Shown here piece by piece: positions 1-19,437 of a stretch of 28,439 nt of DNA (positions within the stretch are counted from its first letter, which is position 1; each line of letters opens with the position of its first letter). The stretch comes from Anaeromyces robustus (taxonomy: Eukaryota > Neocallimastigomycota > Neocallimastigomycetes > Neocallimastigales > Neocallimastigaceae), in assembly GCA_002104895.1 (NCBI GenBank), contig MCFG01000165.1:110001-138439 (forward strand). The letters run 5' to 3'. The notes below the pieces were generated by a model. That model was not told where the DNA came from. It did no database searches and was given only the letters and a program-made list of their open reading frames with translations. Made by a program: the position numbers and the translations under genes.

Positions 1-1
1 T

Positions 2-1071
2 AATTTAGTTAATGATTATATTGAAATAATTAATAAAAAAGCTAAAGAATCTGGAAAAGTAATGGATGTTAAACAACAAATTGAAATTATGAATCTTGAA
101 AATTTCCATAGAAGTACAAACCATTTAACAACATTATTAAACGAAGATAGATATCCAGTAATTGCTCTTATAGGAAGAAGAGGTAGTGGTAAAAGTTCAT
201 TTGTTAATGCTATTTTAGGTAAAAAAGTAGCAGAACTTGGTAATATCAGATCTCAGACTGGTCAAGCAAAGCTTTTACAATATCGTGGAAATAATAATAG
301 TGGTATGGATATTTTAGATACACGTGGCATAAATGAAGGACAAAAACCTATGGAAGAAGATACTTCAGAAACTCCAGTTGGTAAATTATATATTAATTTA
401 GATTAATTATTATTAATATATATAAAAAAAATAGTATTATTATAATTTTATATAATAATAATATTATATATATATATATATTTTATGAATAAATTATAAT
501 AATATAAAATATAAAAAATTTCCTTTTTAAATAATATTTATATTGTATAATAATTAATTAATTAAATTAATTAACTATTTATTTATTTATTTTATTTTAT
601 TTTATTTTATTTTATTTTATTTTATTTTTCATTATCGTTTTAATTACATTATTGATTATTAAAATTAGATTCTATTGTTAATGCACTTTTAAAATATCCA
701 GTCGACTGTATATTATATTTACATAAATCTAAGGAACTAGATTCAGGAATTGATGCAGATATTCAACAATTAAATGAAATTATTGTTAAAGCAAATCTTA
801 AAAATTTAAGTAAGTACTTCATAATTTTTTTAAGAAAAAAAAAATATTATAAATATATATTTTTATTTAAATATATAAATATGTGTAATTATATCTATAA
901 GGATATTTATTGATTTAAAATAATATAATTAATAAAAAACTCATAAATAAATAAAATTTAAAAAGAAATTCCAATAATAGGTGTTATCACTCATTGTGAT
1001 GAACTAGAACCATCTGATTTAAAAAAGCCATGTGATTGTAAGTTTTATTTTTATTATTTTATTTTTATTTT

Positions 1072-1105
<34 letters not shown>

Positions 1106-2402
1106 CCTTATATTATTATGATTATTATTATTATTTTTTATTACGACTAATTATAAATTATAATTAATCGTAATAGTAATACTAGTAATAATAGCTACTA
1201 TAATATTAATAATAAGTTATAATAATAATAAAAAAATTTTTTAAATATTTATATATACTATTAAAAAAAATAAAATAGATGATGAAGAAAAGTATGAAAA
1301 TATATTAAAAGCTCAAACATTACTTAAAAAACAATTATTAAAATATGCACCAGATATTAAAGATTGCTTAATTGGTGTTGAAGTAGTTTCATCTGCTGTC
1401 ATTTGGAATAAAGATCCTGATGAAAATGGTGATATTTTACCCAAACGTGACTATCGTTATAATATTGATAAAATTATAGATTTATTAATAAATAATCTAA
1501 AACTGAAAGCTATGTTTAAGGTTAAAGCATTAAAATAATTGATTTATTATTTAATATTGTTAACAAATTTATTAACATATTTTATATTTTGAAATACATA
1601 ATTTTTATATAATTTTAGATGGCACAAATATGTAATATTGAAGAAATAAAGGTTAAATTTGCAAATGAACTTATTGAGGTAATTATTATAATTTCCTTTT
1701 TTTTTTTTTTTTTTCATAATAAAATTAAATTTATTATATATAATAATGATAAAAAAAAATATCTGTTATTAAATTTATATATTTATGTATTTATATATTT
1801 ATATAATAGTTATTGAGTACATTTGTAACAGTAATAAGTTCAGTTCCAAATCGTTATTCAGAAGATATACCATTAAAGTAAGTATATATACTATTAAAAA
1901 AAAAAAATTTTTTTTTTTTTTTTCAATAATTATATAATAATAATTATATACTTTTATATATATTTAATTAATTATAAATAAAATAATTAAATATCTATAT
2001 CGTATAAATATAAATAAAAATTAAAATAAAAAAAATAGTGACTTAAGAATATGGATGATTTACACAATCGCTAGATTAAATAATTCAACAGTTACCTATG
2101 AAACAGTATATGAATTTTTAAATATGTTTGGATTTATTAAACTTTCTGGTTATGCTATCTATCAATTTGTAGGTACTATAGCAAAAGTAATTCCAGGTTT
2201 TGGTAATAGAGTTAGTCTTAAATCAAAAAAATCTTTAACACTTGCTCTAGGGAAATCAGCCATTGCATATTTCTTAGAAAATAAAAGTCAAGAAATAGCT
2301 ATAGAAATATTTAATAATACACGTACTGAATTAGAAAAAACAATAACGGAAGAAAGTCTTCAGAATTATCAAGAAATGATTGATAGTTTAAATAATATGT
2401 AA
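2..2402 (+). CDS. Bacterial-style GTPase with DUF697/YcjF-like C-terminal region, 5' partial
   Basis: The reading frame is open to the left edge, so the first visible ATG (62) is internal and the true start lies outside. Exons consistent with frame and GT..AG: 2-380, 669-809, 966-1037, 1279-1520, 1619-1678, 1810-1877, 2039-2402, giving at least 441 aa. Visible G motifs are a P-loop GRRGSGKS at visible residues 58-65, DTRG (G3) about 48 residues later, and THCDE (G4) in exon 3. The C-terminal part (exons 5-7) is hydrophobic, with a glycine-rich IPGFGNR stretch, resembling the DUF697/YcjF tails that follow HSR1/Era-like GTPase domains in bacterial proteins. Such proteins are thought to act at membranes; the substrate is unknown. 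The donor of exon 4 (GTTAAA) is weak, and reading through it would stop after seven codons. A bacterial ancestry is inference. Confidence 0.75.
1141..1173. repeat. Near-perfect palindrome in a GTPase-gene intron
   Basis: Arms 1141-1156 and 1158-1173 are complementary at 15 of 16 positions around a single central base. It lies in the 241-bp intron between exons 3 and 4, downstream of a long T run (about 1074-1105). It could fold as a hairpin in the pre-mRNA. No coding role. Confidence 0.6.
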
Positions 2403-2414
2403 AATAATATGTAA

Positions 2415-2466
<52 letters not shown>

Positions 2467-2803
2467 GTAGTAGTAGTAGTAGTAGTAATAGTAGTAAAAT
2501 AACGTAAATCTATATTAAATAAAATAAATGATAAAATAAATTATAATATCATTAATCAAATAAAATATTTTAGAAATTAGCATTATTTTAAAAACATATT
2601 AAAAATAAAAGTGCATTAATAATATATATAAAGCAAAAAATAAAATATTTCTTATTTAACAAATTTAATAATTTTATATTTAAAATATAATAAAATAAAA
2701 TTATTGATAACAAAAATGAATTAGAGTATATATAAAGTATAAATAAAATAATAAATTTTGTTACTATAATTTTTCTAAACATTATTAGAATTATTTATTT
2801 AAT

Positions 2804-2886
<83 letters not shown>

Positions 2887-2905
2887 TATATTTATATATT
2901 TATTT

Positions 2906-2945
<40 letters not shown>

Positions 2946-2964
2946 TATATTTATATATTTATTT

Positions 2965-3008
<44 letters not shown>

Positions 3009-3390
3009 TCTATTTATATATTTATTTATTTATTTTGTTTCAATTTTATTTATTGTTAACAAAATTATAATACTATCTAATGCTATAAATAAAAAAAAAA
3101 AAAAATCATATATATCTATAATTTATTATATATATTTTTATAAATAATAAATACAGAATAAATATTTTTCATTTCTTTTCTAAAAGTATTTTTTTTTTAA
3201 CTTTTATTTTTATTATTTATTTTCTTTAAAATATTCTATGAAAAATCTTAAATATAATTAAAAAAAATTTTTTTTAAAATTAATACTATAATAAATTAAT
3301 AAACAAATGAATAATTAAATAAATAAATAAAAAATAAAAGAATAAAAAAAAAAAAAAAAAAAAACGATAATTTATTTTTATATAATAGAT
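2403..3390. repeat. Convergent intergenic region with (AAT)n, (AGT)n and long (ATTT)n
   Basis: This lies between the 3' ends of the GTPase gene (+) and the kinase gene (-). An (AAT)n run at about 2417-2465 passes into (AGT)n to about 2487. About 2799-3035 is (ATTT)n containing two tandem copies of a roughly 59-bp higher-order unit marked by a TATATATTTATATATTT interruption (starting near 2882 and 2941). No gene is seen; 3' UTRs and polyadenylation sites of both neighbours presumably lie here. Confidence 0.7.
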
Positions 3391-5671
<2,281 letters not shown>

Positions 5672-7916
5672 TTTTTTCTTATTATTTTTTCTATTATTAC
5701 TTCTTGTTTATAAAGTATAAATTTAGAATGTTCTGATAGATTTTTCTTTTTTTTTTTTTTTAAAAAAAAAAAAAACTATAAATGATAATAATAGAGAAAT
5801 AATTAACTATAGATTATTATATCTCTATTAATAATTATTTGTATATTTATTATTTTGTTTTTTTGATTTAATACTTTTTTTATTCGTTTTGATTATTATT
5901 TATTTGTTTGTTATTTATTTATTTATTTTAATTTATTTTAATTTATTTTAATTTAATTTAATTTAATTACTTAATTATAATCTATATGATTTTTTATATA
6001 TTTTAAGTAATTTTTCATTATTATTGTTATTTTTATTTTTATTTTTTTTATTTTATTTATATTTTTATTTATTTTTTTTTTTTTTTTTTTTTTTTTGTAA
6101 TTTATAAAGTATATTATATTTTTTACTTTTTAAAACTTTTTTTATTTACGATATTTTTAGCATATTTCATAAAATAAAAGAAGAATAAAATGTTTATAAA
6201 ACTTTCTTGTTTATGATATTTTCAATATATCATAATATAAAAAGAAAAATATAATGTCTATAATATACTGTTTTTAATTAATTGTTAAGTATTTGTTGTA
6301 ATTGTTGTTGTTTATTGTAACTGAAAAAAGAAAATAAATATTCGAAAAAAAATAATATATATAAAACTAAAAATTTTATTCTATTAATTTTTATTAAGTT
6401 ATTTATAAAAAAATATTTGTAATAAATATATATTTTATAAATTTAAAAATTCAAATTTTGTTAAAACAAAAAAAAAAATTTTTTTTGAAACTTTTTTGAA
6501 AGACGCTTAAATGTATTATATATAACACAAAATTTACTTCATTACAGAATATATATATCTGTAAATATTTAAAATAAAATAATAATTATTATTAAATAAA
6601 TATAAAAAAGTATATATTAATATATATTATTTTATTATTTTATTATTTTATTATTTTATTATTTTATTATTTTATAATATTATTATTAACTATTATTCTA
6701 ATAATTAATTATTATAACTATTATTATTAAAATATACTTTTGATTAATATATTTTTAAAATATATCTCATACCCAAAATACTGTTTTAAACTTACCATAA
6801 TTTGTTAAGTTATTCTTCAAATTAATTGAAATTTATATATATTCAATAATAATTAAATCAATCAATCAATCAATCAGTTAATTAATTAATCAATCAATCA
6901 ATCAATTAAATAAATAAATATAAATAATATTATTTATATTAAAATACCTCTTAATAAAATAAATAATTTTTTAGAAATTAAAAAAAAAAAAAAAGAGTCT
7001 TGTATTTTTAAAATAAAAAATTTATAAATTTATAACAAAATGCTTTGTTTTAAAAATGATATATATATTAATACAATTTCTTTTTTTAAAAAAAATATAA
7101 TATAATATTATATTATATTATATTATACTATATCTTTGCATCGAGTAAAATATATATTTTTATTTTTTATTTAAAAAAAATATTTATCATTATTTTTTGT
7201 GTTTTGTGTGTTATTTAATCTATTGAATATGTTTATAATATTCTAGAAATACTGCGTTGTGAACTTAAATAACATATGAAAATTTTATTATTTTTTTTCT
7301 ATTTATTTCTTTATTTATTTCTTATTATATTTTTTCCCTTAATTTATACGAGTTTCCTTGTATTTAAATATAAATAATATAGAAATGAATAATAAATCTA
7401 TATAATTAAATAATTAAATAATTAAATAATAAAGTTATTAAATAATTATATAATTATTTATTTATACTTATACAATTAAAAGATTTTTTATTAATTTTAC
7501 TAATTTATTTATTTATTTATTTATTAGCTATTCCTCCTTTTTTTTTATTTTTTTACTTTTTCTTTTTTCTTTTTTTCTTTTTTTTTTTTTTTTTGTTGTT
7601 GTTGTTGTTATTGTTGTTGTTGTTGTTGTTGTATCAAATTAAGTATTTATCCAAATATTCAGTTATTCATTTATTTGTTTGTTTGTTTGTTGAATTATTG
7701 ATATGAAAATGTATAGATATATAGATAGATAGATAGATATATAAAGAAAAAAAAAAAAAGAAAAGAAAAGAAATAAGATAAAAAATAAATAAATTATGTA
7801 TAAAGATTAACTTAAATATTTAAAATAAAAAAAAATGATAAATACATTTTTATGTATAATTAATAATAATAGTAATATTAAAATTAATTATAATAGACCA
7901 ACAAAAAATGTTATAT

Positions 7917-8180
<264 letters not shown>

Positions 8181-8770
8181 TATATTTATTTTTTAATATG
8201 TTTTGTGGAATTAAATTTATAAATATAATTAATTATATATTATGATTATATATTCAAATTAGAGCATTTTAATTCATATAAATATATGTATATTAAATTC
8301 TATTAAATGTCATAAATTTAATTGAAAAGATCAAGATTAAAATCTATGAGGAAATGAATAGTATTAATATATTAATTATAATTAATTAATTATTTATTTA
8401 TTTAATTAATTAATAATAATAATAACACAAAAAAAGAATTATAAAAAACTATCAAAGGGAATAAATTGGAAAAAAAAAAAAAAAAGATTACTTCTAAAAA
8501 ATTTTTCTAATTCTTTCTATTTTTTTTTTTTTTATCTTTCATAGTACTTTTTTATTTTTTATTAAAATAAAATAGTAAAAATTTAATAAATTATATCATT
8601 TTATATTTTAACGATATATAAAAAGATAACATACATATTATAAGATTTATAAAATGGAATCTCATTATTGCCACATGCATAATATATCTAAAATACTATA
8701 TTATATTATTCATATAAATTTTGTGTAACACACTTTTAACTTATAATAATGAATATAAAATTTTTAAAAC

Positions 8771-8810
8771 TTTCAATAATCATATTTAATAATAAATATG
8801 ATTATTGAAA
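8771..8810. repeat. Perfect 18-bp inverted repeat with 4-nt loop
   Basis: Arms 8771-8788 and 8793-8810 are exact reverse complements separated by ATAA. The arms are mixed sequence, not simple AT alternation, so chance is less likely than for the surrounding tracts. It lies about 470 bp beyond the RSP3 stop codon on the minus strand. It could be a hairpin in a transcript end or a mobile-element relic. Confidence 0.75.
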
Positions 8811-9283
8811 TATTAATAATTAAAAGGTATATTTAAGAGTTTGATAATTTAAACATTTTAATATCAATTATTAATTATATTATTTAAAATAGAAATAGAA
8901 TTTATTTGTTAAAATTTAAAATGATAATATTTTAATTTATTCATTTTATAAAATTACATATACTTTAATATATATATATATAAATTTAAAAAAGTATGTT
9001 CAATTAATAACATATTTTTATAAAAAATAAAATTATTATTATAATATTTTTTATTCTTCAGAAAAAATGATAATACTCATTTATTATAACATTTATATCA
9101 CTACAATATAATTTTAAAAATATTGTTAATTAGTATACTATATATTATATTTAATTAATTATAAAAAATATTAATACCGATGATAATATAAAAATAAGTC
9201 TTTTTTTTTTTTTTTTTACTAACTATTATAATTTTTTATATATATTAATATTATTACAAAAATTTTCTTATATATATAAAAAA

Positions 9284-13976
<4,693 letters not shown>

Positions 13977-15647
13977 CTATACTGAAAATTTAAAGAATAC
14001 TATTTTAAATATTAAAATAAGAATAATTAATGAAGTAAATATTGTGGCAAAAATAATGATTGAAGCCAATTTATTATCACACCTTTTAGTGTATGGATAT
14101 ATGTTATAGTATAAATAGTAGCCTAAGATAAATATTGGAATAAAATTAAAATTAGTTTAATGAATTGATTAATTACTTAACATATTTATTTTATTATTAA
14201 TTAATTATTATCATTTTAAAATAATAGTAATTATTACCTGATATTACTCCGGGAATTAAAACAAAGATAGTGTGTAATAAAGAATTTGGTAATATAGCAA
14301 AAACCTATTTTTTGATAACAAAATTATATTCAATAAAATATTTTTAAAAATATTTAATTGTGTATTATTACTTTTAATAAATCATTATATAATAATATAT
14401 ATTTACAGCAGCTGGTATCCATAAACTTAATCCATAACCATAAAGACAATATAAATCAATAAGTCCAAGTGAAATTGCAAAGTATTTACAGAGGAACCAA
14501 ATTACCAATGGAATAAAGCCAATATATGTGTATACAGTCACAGAAGCAAAAGATAACAATGAAAAATCATAATTATATTTAGCATCACCCTTTTTATCCT
14601 TCAAGTATGTAACTAATGAATTGGCTATACATGAAGTTACAAATAAAGTTAAAATTACTGTTGTTGAAATCCAAACGGGTCCTATTTATAATTTTAATAT
14701 GTTTGTTTATATAAAAGAATAAAAAATTTTTAGTTAATAATAATACTTTGTTTTTCTACATTATTTATTTTACTTTACTTTATTTTATTTTATTTTATTT
14801 TATTTTATTTTTATTTCCTTTTATTTTTTTATTTTATTTTATTTTATTTATTTATTAAAAGAAATATCATACCATATAAATCCGGATTAGCATCAATTTT
14901 ATTGAAAAAACTTTCTTTTGGAAATATTGTGCAAATAATTCTTTCTATAACCTTTTAATTTGAAAATATATAATATATATAATATTAATAATTAAATAAT
15001 CAAATATATAATGTAAGGTTATAAAAATAATGATTTTGATAAATCTTACATCTTTTGTGTCAACATTAAAGTACTTAGAGTAATATTCAATATTCCAGAA
15101 TGAGTAATTATTCGTTGAATTGTTATTTTCAATATTTGTAAAAGATGCTATATTTTTTTAATTTATATTTTGTTAAAATTTTTCTACATCTATAAAATAA
15201 TAAATATATAATATTGATTTATATTTATTTATTTATTAACAAACCATTTCCAAGATTTGTATTATTGTTACTTGTCATTTTTCCAACATTCTCGTCATTT
15301 GACATGACAAAATCTTTTATTTTATAAATTTTAAAAATATAAATTAATCATTAATATATTATTATTATTACTTTACATTTAATTATTAATTATACTAATT
15401 ATATTACTTTGAAATTCGAGATCATTTTTAGCCTTTTCTTCAGTATTCTTTTATATATAGATTATATATATAGATTATATATATGACAAAAAATAAAATA
15501 TTAATTATTTTGTTATTTTAATTTTAAATTTATTTATTTATTTTTTTGAATATATATTATTCGATTTTAATCGAATTGGTAATGTGTTAAAATGATATAT
15601 ACTTGTTCCAAATCTAAATCAAAAATTGTTGAATAGTTTGGATCCAT
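13977..15647 (-). CDS. Yip1-domain Golgi membrane protein (YIPF1/YIPF2-like)
   Basis: Multi-pass protein of the Yip1 family, which acts in the early secretory pathway and Golgi and binds Rab GTPases. Exons: 15647-15603, 15447-15408, 15313-15245, 15147-15050, 14951-14873, 14681-14407, 14304-14238, 14122-13977, in frame for 272 aa. The N-terminal 65 residues are polar and Asn-rich. Then come the family features: SFWNIEYYSKYFNVDT, NPDLYGPVWIS preceding the first membrane segment, YTYIGFIPLVIWF, LYGYGLSLWIPAAV with the conserved YGYSL..WIP-type motif, and two further hydrophobic segments separated by a short YPYTKRCDN loop. Five membrane spans fit the family. The small first exons and the start were chosen from MDPNYSTIFDLDLEQ, a typical acidic beginning. 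It is divergent from the CASP gene. Confidence 0.9.
14767..14850. repeat. (TTTTA)n tract in YIPF intron 5
   Basis: Pentanucleotide-type ATTTT repeats within the intron between exons 5 and 6 of the Yip1-family gene. It is simple sequence only. Confidence 0.8.
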
Positions 15648-16061
15648 TTTTATATTTTTTAATTATTGAAATTTTTTATAATGGTTCAAAATTTTTAAAA
15701 TGAATTATTTATGAATCTTATTTTTATCTTTCTACTTTATTAATAAATTAAAACTGTTACTTTATTATTTATTATTTAATAAACTAAATACTCATATTAT
15801 TCTTATTATATATATTATATTTTTTTTTTATTCTATTTTTTATTAAACCTTTATTATTTTTTGAAAAAATAATTGATTTTTTTTTTTTACAAAAAAAAAG
15901 AAAAAATAATATAAAAATTTGATTAATATATATTTTTGATAATAATTAAATATTACTTGATAATGAAATTTTTTAATTTAAAAATTTACAATGTATGGTT
16001 AATATTAAATTAATAGACTTTAAATTTTTGAAATTATTTTCTATTCTATTTAAAAAATTAT

Positions 16062-16106
<45 letters not shown>

Positions 16107-16477
16107 ACAATATAGTAAATATTAAATAATATTGCACTTTCATTTTTTTTTTTATAAAAAAAAAAAAAAATTAATATTGAAATCTAATAATTATAAATAT
16201 ATTATCCTATATAAATTACTTTTTAAAAGAAGTAATAATAATAAATATATTTGTAAAAGATAATTAAAAGTGTAAAATTTTTCAAACATTTTTACATCTA
16301 TTATTTTATTTAAATTTATATTCCTCTTAAAAATATCTTTATAAATTTCAGTACTCTTTTATTATTATAATTATTATTGCTATTTTATGGTTTTATGTTT
16401 ATTTTTGATAAAATTTAAAGTAATAACAAAATTAGTAACAATAAAAAGTTATTAGAATTTTAAAAGTGTATATAAAA
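15648..16477. promoter_or_regulatory. Divergent intergenic region between YIPF (-) and CASP (+)
   Basis: The two start codons face away from each other across 830 bp, so both promoters must lie here. The content is A/T-rich with a short (AAAT)n at about 16066-16107 and A- and T-runs near 16144-16170. No defined factor site can be called. The shared regulatory role is inferred from arrangement only. Confidence 0.45.
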
Positions 16478-18729
16478 ATGGAAGATTCATATCAGTCAGC
16501 AATAAAAATTTGGGAACAAATTAATTTAGTCGAACTCCAAAAGACACTTGATGAACAGGGTCTAAAAATAATAAACAATCAAAAAGAATCTTTATCTTCA
16601 AGAAAGCAATTAGCTGAACAAACAAGAGATTTCAAAAAACTGCCAAATGAAGAAAAATTAGTAAAATTTAAATCATTGTTAAAAGCGTACCAAAATGAAA
16701 TTGATAATATTACTAAAAGAAGTAAAGTTTCAGAAACAGCATTCTTAAACGTTTATAAATTATTATTAGAAGCACCTGACCCAAGTATATTACTATCCTC
16801 TATTATGGTACAAATCTTATTAATATTATTTAATTTTTTACCAAGTTTTTTTTTTTTAGATATTAATTATAACATATTTATTTGTTTATATCTTTATATT
16901 ATATATATTCATAGGAACAAAATATTAATAAAAGTGATTTTGAATTGCTTAAAAAAGAGAATGAAAATTTAAAAAATGAAATTAAAAATATAAATAATGA
17001 ATTTAGCGATTATAAAATAAAAAATTCAAATGTTTCAGTATTAAAACAACAAGTAGTATTATATGAAACAAAATTGGATGAATTAGTAAATGAAAAAGTT
17101 ATAGAAAAAGAAGGTGAAATGAAAAATATAATTGATGAAAAAATTATGTTATTTAAAGAAAGAGAACACTTCCTACAGAGACAGGTTAATCAATTAAAAG
17201 ATCAATTAATGGATTTACAAGGTAATCATGATAATACGCAGGCAAAAATTATAGATCATAGTCAAAAATATGAAGAAGAAGTAGCAGGAAAATTAGCAGA
17301 ATTAGAAATTATAACAAATGATTTAGAAAATGCTAATATGAATGTAGCGAAACTTCAGCAAGAAAATGAAAATTTGAGACAACAAATGAATAAATTAGTA
17401 AATGAAATGACAAATGATACAAATGCTGAAAATATTGATAAAATTATAACAAATGATTTTTCATTTAATGCTAATTCTGGCAATACAGAAGAAGAATTAT
17501 TAATTTTAAGGAAAAAATGTCAAACTCAAGATGAAGAAATTAATCATCTTATAAAATCTGTTGAAAAACAAAAAAATATTACTGAAAAAAATGAACTTAT
17601 ATTTAATTCAAAAATTAGTGATCTTGAAGAACAATTATCAGATGCTAATGAGAGAATTATCAAATATAAAGAAAAACTAGAAACTTATTCTGATTATAAA
17701 AAAATTAAAGAAGAATTGGAAGTATTAAAATCTATCGAATTTTCAGCTACTTCTAATGTTCAACAAACAAATTCTGAACAAGTTTCTTTAGAAAAATTAA
17801 TAATGGCAAAAAACAAAAAATTACAAGCTGAATTAACTGAGAAAAAAATGGAAGTTGAACAATTAAATAATTCATTAAACGAAACTATCAAAAACCTTGA
17901 AAACACTAATTCAAAAATTACAGAACAAGAAAATCTAATATCAAAATTAGAAGAAGATCTTCTTAAAGTTAATACATTCCAGTCTTCAAATTCTCAAATT
18001 CAACTTATTAATCCTGAAAATACTCCAGACAATAATTCAAAATCTATTAATAATTATAATTCAAATATTAAAGATCAAGATGCAAATAATAATAATAATA
18101 ATAATAACAATAACAATAATAATAATAATAATAGTGCTAATTCAAACGATGAAAATAATTCTGATTCAATTATAGCTATTTTGACAAGTCAACGTAATAG
18201 ATATAGACAACGTAATCAAGAACTAGAACAACAAATACATAGTATGAATGATAAAAGTAAAGATGTTGAACTTGAAGTTCAATCACTAAAAAATGATAAT
18301 ATAAAATTATATGAGAAAATAAGATATTTACAATCATTTAATAAATCTTCGCCATATAATTCATATGAACAAAGTTATAATCGTAATAAGAAAGATCATT
18401 TAGTAGATATGCCATCACAATCTTATAATTCACAAGAAAATGATGTATCTGAAAAATATAAAATCATGTATGAAGATTCTTTAAATCCATTTAATGAATT
18501 TAGAGGTAGAGAAGAAAATAGAAAGTATCGCTCTCTTAATACAGTAGAAAAAGTTTCACTTAATATTGCAAAATTATTTTTAGCAAATAAATATTCAAGA
18601 ATATTTTTCTTATCTTATATAGTTGGTCTTCATTTTCTTGTGTTTGTAATTATATTTAGAAGTATTGATTTATCAGAAATAGATATGCATTCATCTCCAC
18701 TTGATGTTAATAATAATAGATTATATTAA
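16478..18729 (+). CDS. CASP/Coy1 golgin (CUX1 alternative-product homologue)
   Basis: C-terminally anchored Golgi coiled-coil tether of intra-Golgi retrograde transport. Exons 16478-16807 and 16915-18729, phase 0, give 714 aa. The start is the ATG at 16478 (context AAAAATGG); an upstream in-frame GTG is not a plausible eukaryotic start. Residues 8-105 match the conserved N-terminal block (IWEQINLVELQKTLDEQG, SRKQLAEQTRDFKK, RSKVSETAFLNVYK, EAPDP). Residues about 118-470 are heptad-rich coiled coil. Sixteen Asn in a row occupy residues 501-516. The C-terminal CASP block follows: YEDSLNPFNEFRGREENRKY, then one membrane span at about 673-691 (contains the Golgi-retention-associated Tyr and His, SYIVGLHF) and a 23-residue lumenal tail. 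It lacks any CUT or homeodomain, as expected for CASP. Confidence 0.95.
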
Positions 18730-19091
18730 GTATTTATGTATTTATCTGTTTTTAAATGCTTTTAACATTATCAAATAATGTTAACAATATATTTGTTATT
18801 TGAATATTTTTATACCTATAATTTTCAATGATATTTTAATATAATAAATTTAATTAATAAAATAAAATAAAATAAAATAAAAAAATAAAAAATAAAAAAT
18901 AAAATAAAATAAAAAAAAAATTATATATGTGAAGTAAATAAATAATGTGAAAAAAAAAAGGAATAATTAAAAATAATAATTATAATAGAAATAATGGTGG
19001 TAATTATATTTAAATACATGCTGTTACAAACTTAATAAATAAATAAATAAATAAATAAATTAATAAATTAATAAATTAATAAATAAATTAA

Positions 19092-19182
<91 letters not shown>

Positions 19183-19187
19183 ACATA

Positions 19188-19254
<67 letters not shown>

Positions 19255-19380
19255 ATTAATAAATAAATAAAATATAAGTATTATATAATATAAAAATGAT
19301 GAAAATATTTTATAATTAATGCTTATTTTTTATCTTTATTTATATATACAATTTGATAATTAAATTTTTTTTATATTATT
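18730..19380. repeat. 3' region of CASP gene with (AAAT)n and related arrays
   Basis: A few hundred bases of 3' UTR-like sequence are followed by (AAAAT)n at about 18855-18915 and a long (AAAT)n at about 19034-19271, broken by AATT and ACAT variants. No gene is seen. Confidence 0.75.
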
Positions 19381-19391
19381 AAGCCACAATT

Positions 19392-19393
<2 letters not shown>

Positions 19394-19437
<44 letters not shown>

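Noticed and set aside
16466-16477. Upstream start for the CASP gene
   Set aside because: The codon at 16466 is GTG; the ATG at 16478 is the plausible eukaryotic start and gives the family N-terminus.
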